Source: Dehalococcoidia bacterium UBA5760
Lineage (GTDB): Bacteria > Chloroflexota > Dehalococcoidia > Dehalococcoidales > UBA5760
NCBI GenBank assembly: GCA_002418895.1
Contig: DIFA01000022.1
Coordinates: 1 to 27,189 of the forward strand
DNA: 27,189 nucleotides
Direction of reading: 5' to 3'
Shown here: one piece after another, positions 24,998 to 27,189 of the stretch
Position numbering within the stretch: position 1 is the first letter of the stretch
Layout of the letters: each line of letters begins with the position of its first letter
Notes under the pieces: generated by a model
Database searches by the model: none
The model's input: only the letters and a program-made list of their open reading frames with translations
Told to the model about the DNA's origin: nothing
Translations under genes and position numbers: made by a program

Positions 24998-25826
24998 GAG
25001 ACAGAGAAAGGGTAAACCTCACAAGAGGAAGCTACCTTGGTATCTTTGGGTAGCTATTGCGCTGGGGATTGCCGGCACCGTCGTCGGCATCAGAGCTTGC
25101 CACTTTGACGAACCAGGCGATTCGACACGCTCCGGAGACTTCAAGGCAGCCATCATTGATCAGCTCCACGTTCTTGATCCGAACCAGGATTTCATTCAAC
25201 AAGCCACTCAAGAGCTTGAGGACTACGGTTTTGAGGTTGATGTTTTCCATGGTGAGGAGGTTACCGTCGACCTTTATCGTAAGCTTCCTACCTATGGATA
25301 CAAGCTGATTGTCTTTAGGGCTCATTCGGGCATGTTGGGTGGTGAAGGATCCCCAGATGAGGGAGTAATAGGGCCGACATTTCTTTTTACCGGTGAGACC
25401 TATAAGATTACAGGGCTTGTTTGGGAACAGGTTGGTGATCAGATACTACCGGCACAGATGACAGAAGACTACCCCATGGTTTTCGCTGTTAACTCGGCCT
25501 TTATCACAAAAGGCATGCAGGGGCAATTTCAGGATACCGTCATAATAATGATGGGGTGTTCCAGCGCTTACCAGGGCGATATGGCTGAGGCCTTTATTCA
25601 GAAGGGAGCCTCGGTTTATACGGGATGGAGCGCCAGTATTGGCCTGAACTATGTTGATCAGGCTACCCTTAGGTTCATTAACAACCTATGCACTGAAGAT
25701 ATGTCCATCGCAGAGGCGTTGACTGAAATGGTAGACGAAGTAGGGCTTGATCCAGACTATCACGCCCACCCGCAATATTACCCTGACAAAGCCGGAGATA
25801 AGGCAATCGCTGAGTTAATTCGGTAG
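24984..25826 (+). CDS. Membrane-anchored caspase-like (clan CD) protein
   Basis: About 280 residues. A basic start (KTKRQRKGKPHKRK) precedes one membrane helix (LPWYLWVAIALGIAGTVVGI); the rest would lie outside the cell. The outer domain looks like a caspase/gingipain-type fold: FKAAIIDQL strand, YKLIVFRAHSG with His 114, then TVIIMMGCSSAYQGDMAEAF with Cys 192 followed by GASVYTGW. A His at the end of one strand and a Cys at the end of the next are the clan CD dyad. The longer frame from 24939 lies inside the previous gene; the TTG at 24984 has AGGG six bases upstream, giving a 14-base overlap and likely coupling. Activity is inferred from motifs, not shown. No close named family is recognised. 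Confidence 0.65.
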   Translation: MTKTKRQRKGKPHKRKLPWYLWVAIALGIAGTVVGIRACHFDEPGDSTRSGDFKAAIIDQLHVLDPNQDFIQQATQELEDYGFEVDVFHGEEVTVDLYRKLPTYGYKLIVFRAHSGMLGGEGSPDEGVIGPTFLFTGETYKITGLVWEQVGDQILPAQMTEDYPMVFAVNSAFITKGMQGQFQDTVIIMMGCSSAYQGDMAEAFIQKGASVYTGWSASIGLNYVDQATLRFINNLCTEDMSIAEALTEMVDEVGLDPDYHAHPQYYPDKAGDKAIAELIR

Positions 25827-25907
25827 ATACCGCATCATACTGATTGTCTAAGTACCTCTAAGGATATCGGCTGCTCGACAGCTTAGATCGTGTGATGGAA
25901 ACAAATA

Positions 25908-25937
25908 GAGCTGGATATCGGGTAGGATATCCAGCTC
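25908..25937 (+). terminator. 12-bp perfect hairpin between convergent genes
   Basis: GAGCTGGATATC (25908-25919) pairs fully with GATATCCAGCTC (25926-25937) around GGGTAG. It lies between the caspase-like gene and the convergent zinc-ribbon gene and is followed on the plus strand by an A/T-rich stretch without a clean T run; on the minus strand ATTTGTTT follows. It probably works as a terminator for both. Confidence 0.6.
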
Positions 25938-25967
25938 ATATATTCTGATTATTGGATAACTTTATTC

Positions 25968-26108
25968 TTAGCTCTTGCCAATTCGGAACATCTTGGTGCC
26001 GCAAACGGGGCAGGTGCCCTGGGTAGCGGGTCTTCCATTCTTCATGGTAATGCTCTTGGGATTTTTCATTTCCTTCTTGGCTTTACATTTCATACAGTAT
26101 GCTTGCAT
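25968..26108 (-). CDS. Small zinc-ribbon protein (DUF5679-like)
   Basis: A 46-residue protein with two Cys pairs: AYCMKCKAKKEM near the start and GTCPVCGTKMF near the end, with a basic middle (NPKSITMKNGRPATQ). This is the layout of the DUF5679 zinc-ribbon family and resembles the zinc fingers at the end of topoisomerase I. It probably binds one zinc and perhaps nucleic acid or protein; its function is unknown. AAAGGAGGT lies six bases before the ATG, a very strong site for such a small gene. It is transcribed toward the hairpin at 25908-25937 and stands alone, with a terminator of the upstream gene at 26194-26221. Confidence 0.88.
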   Translation of the reverse strand: MQAYCMKCKAKKEMKNPKSITMKNGRPATQGTCPVCGTKMFRIGKS

Positions 26109-26193
26109 AGGTTACCTCCTTTCGCAGTTTTCTCTGAGCTTAACCTACACGTGAGATAAAGTCAATAGGCACGGATATAATGGCAAAGAAAAA

Positions 26194-26221
26194 GGCCTGA
26201 GGAAATTTCTTCCCTCAGGCC
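26194..26221 (-). terminator. Rho-independent terminator
   Basis: GGCCTGAGG (26194-26202) and CCTCAGGCC (26213-26221) form a 9-bp GC-rich stem. Read on the minus strand it is followed by TTTTTCTTTG. It lies about 24 bases beyond the stop of the gene at 26245-26730, a textbook intrinsic terminator for it. Confidence 0.85.
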
Positions 26222-26244
26222 CTATAACTGCCAAGCAGCTATCC

Positions 26245-26730
26245 CTAGAACTGAAATAGCTCCGGCTGCTCGGCTTTACTTTGTGCTTCGGCTTCATCCC
26301 GTTCCAGTCTCCTGTCCGCCCTCTCCCTTTCCTGCCTCACCCTGACCCGCTGATGGTATAACCAGTCCTTAAGCCTCTTAAGCTCTCCCATCTGGTAGTC
26401 ATCAAGGCTCTCGACCCGGATATCCTCAGGCATCTGGCCACCTTTATGACGGGTATAGGTCCTGGTAGAGACATAGAGATAGATTTTACTCCAGTCGTGA
26501 TCCATCGGGAAACTCAGTCCGGCAGTGTAGAGATAGGCGCAGGCCTCGGCATCGGTACCGGTTTCCTCCTCACCCTTCGAAGCTCTGATACTCATCTCCA
26601 GCCTGTCCATCGTGATGGCTCCCTTAATCCAGTCGGGCAAGGTGTCACCCCAACCGCCGGGGAATACCAGTATCGGGTCGGTGAATATCCCCACGATATC
26701 ACTTACCATAGAATCCCCTGTTTTTGGCAA
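26245..26730 (-). CDS. Uncharacterised protein with charged C-terminal helix
   Basis: A 161-residue protein without a family I can name. The N-terminal half is compact (VGIFTDPILVFPGGWGDTLP, DWIKGAITMDRLEM) and includes an acidic, Ala-rich stretch (GTDAEACAYLYTAGL). The last 50 residues are a highly charged helix (LKRLKDWLYHQRVRVRQERE) that may be a coiled coil, ending in EQPELFQF. There is no signal peptide or membrane segment. The TTG at 26730 is preferred because GGAGGG at 26736-26741 lies five bases upstream; an ATG at 26709 with AGGGG is possible. It is 36 bases downstream of another unrecognised gene, likely co-transcribed, and is followed by a clear terminator. Confidence 0.75.
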   Translation of the reverse strand: MPKTGDSMVSDIVGIFTDPILVFPGGWGDTLPDWIKGAITMDRLEMSIRASKGEEETGTDAEACAYLYTAGLSFPMDHDWSKIYLYVSTRTYTRHKGGQMPEDIRVESLDDYQMGELKRLKDWLYHQRVRVRQERERADRRLERDEAEAQSKAEQPELFQF

Positions 26731-26766
26731 AATAACCCTCCTAATGTTTTCTTAGTTCTTAATCTA

Positions 26767-27063
26767 TTAGCCGACTAATAACGGCTGCCGGCCGTAGTTT
26801 GCTGATATCCTCTCTGCCTCTACCACTCCTTCCGGTAAATCATCTCTTACAGCGTTGATTGCCGACTTGATGTAATCAATCCGCTCGATATCGCAAACCA
26901 GGCGGATAAGACGCTGGTCAAGATACTGGGGCAGGTTAGGTATCTTCCGGGCTTCATTAGCCACAATCTTGGCTTGCTCCAGCGGGTCAGAAGCCTCGTT
27001 TACATATCCTTCAACCATATCCATCGCCTCACTCACCAGTAGAGCGCTCCATCTAATAGGCAC
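26767..27063 (-). CDS. Uncharacterised small helical protein
   Basis: A 98-residue, mostly helical, soluble protein with no motif I recognise (starts with PIRWSALLVSEAMDMVEGYV; later LPQYLDQRLIRLVCDIERID). The frame is open further upstream to 27183, but that part covers a hairpin and is not protein-like. The GTG at 27063 has AAGGAGGGG (27071-27079) seven bases upstream and is the likely start. The short spacing to the next minus-strand gene suggests a two-gene unit. The residue pattern suggests a helical bundle or an adaptor; the function is unknown. Confidence 0.7.
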   Translation of the reverse strand: MPIRWSALLVSEAMDMVEGYVNEASDPLEQAKIVANEARKIPNLPQYLDQRLIRLVCDIERIDYIKSAINAVRDDLPEGVVEAERISANYGRQPLLVG

Positions 27064-27121
27064 GATAAGACCCCTCCTTTCAATTACTGATTTACTCTTG
27101 CCCCTGGCCACGCATAGACAA

Positions 27122-27160
27122 AGGGGTATTACTCCCACGCACTGAGGGAGCAATACCCCT
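27122..27160 (-). terminator. 15-bp hairpin upstream of the minus-strand pair
   Basis: AGGGGTATTACTCCC (27122-27136) pairs with GGGAGCAATACCCCT (27146-27160) apart from one position. On the minus strand it is followed by TTTGTCT, so it may end a gene beyond the window edge; it may instead act as a leader structure of the minus-strand pair. Confidence 0.45.
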
Positions 27161-27189
27161 CTCTTTACAAAAAAAGAGCACAAAACCTA

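Noticed and set aside
27064..27183. N-terminal extension of the minus-strand gene ending at 26767
   Set aside because: The extension covers the 15-bp hairpin and the ribosome binding site of the GTG at 27063, so it is leader DNA, not coding.
1..27189. CRISPR arrays, tRNA and rRNA genes
   Set aside because: No regularly spaced direct repeats and no cloverleaf or rRNA-like conserved stretches were seen on either strand when reading through the window by eye.

Overview
This window looks like a chromosomal stretch of an anaerobic bacterium, most plausibly a Chloroflexota of the Dehalococcoidia type. The hints are a 46-residue double-CxxC zinc-ribbon protein of the DUF5679 type, a surface protein ending in a V-G-G-E-V-Y-P...L-A-P-W tail plus membrane helix, and a fused trehalose synthase-maltokinase. 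The lineage is an inference from protein style, not a measured result.

Positions 524-14189 hold one long plus-strand cluster for storage-glucan, trehalose/maltose and glycolytic metabolism. The order is branching enzyme (glgB), 4-alpha-glucanotransferase (malQ), TreS-maltokinase fusion, ROK glucokinase, phosphoglycerate mutase, ATP-phosphofructokinase, LacD-type aldolase and pyruvate kinase. Many of the genes overlap or sit a few bases apart with strong ribosome binding sites. Short-form glucan phosphorylase (14307-16028) follows. Together they would branch, rearrange and phosphorolyse alpha-glucan, convert trehalose to maltose and maltose 1-phosphate, and feed glucose into glycolysis.

The same cluster is full of gene debris: the amino end of a D-lactate dehydrogenase-like gene, an enolase-phosphoglycerate kinase chimera with its middle deleted, a decayed IS3-family element that supplies the last codons of pyruvate kinase, and the carboxyl tail of a second pyruvate kinase. 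The window therefore keeps upper glycolysis, Gpm and pyruvate kinase, but only wreckage of eno and pgk.

Positions 16029-23410 hold a P2-type cation ATPase behind a good sigma-70-like promoter, a HAD-like remnant, a roughly 390-base stretch without a convincing gene, and a signalling pair. The pair is a MEDS-PAS-PAS-histidine kinase-receiver hybrid followed by a receiver-HD-GYP regulator whose HD-GYP domain carries an unusual 84-base in-frame insertion.

Positions 23606-25937 hold a two-gene unit ending in a 12-bp perfect hairpin. It encodes a secreted, C-terminally membrane-anchored protein and, overlapping it by 14 bases, a membrane-anchored protein with a caspase-like (clan CD) His/Cys pair. 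This is the best candidate for something new: a possible surface-protein and processing-peptidase pair. The last part, on the minus strand, carries the small zinc-ribbon protein and two unrecognised genes bracketed by hairpins. I saw no tRNA, rRNA or CRISPR array.
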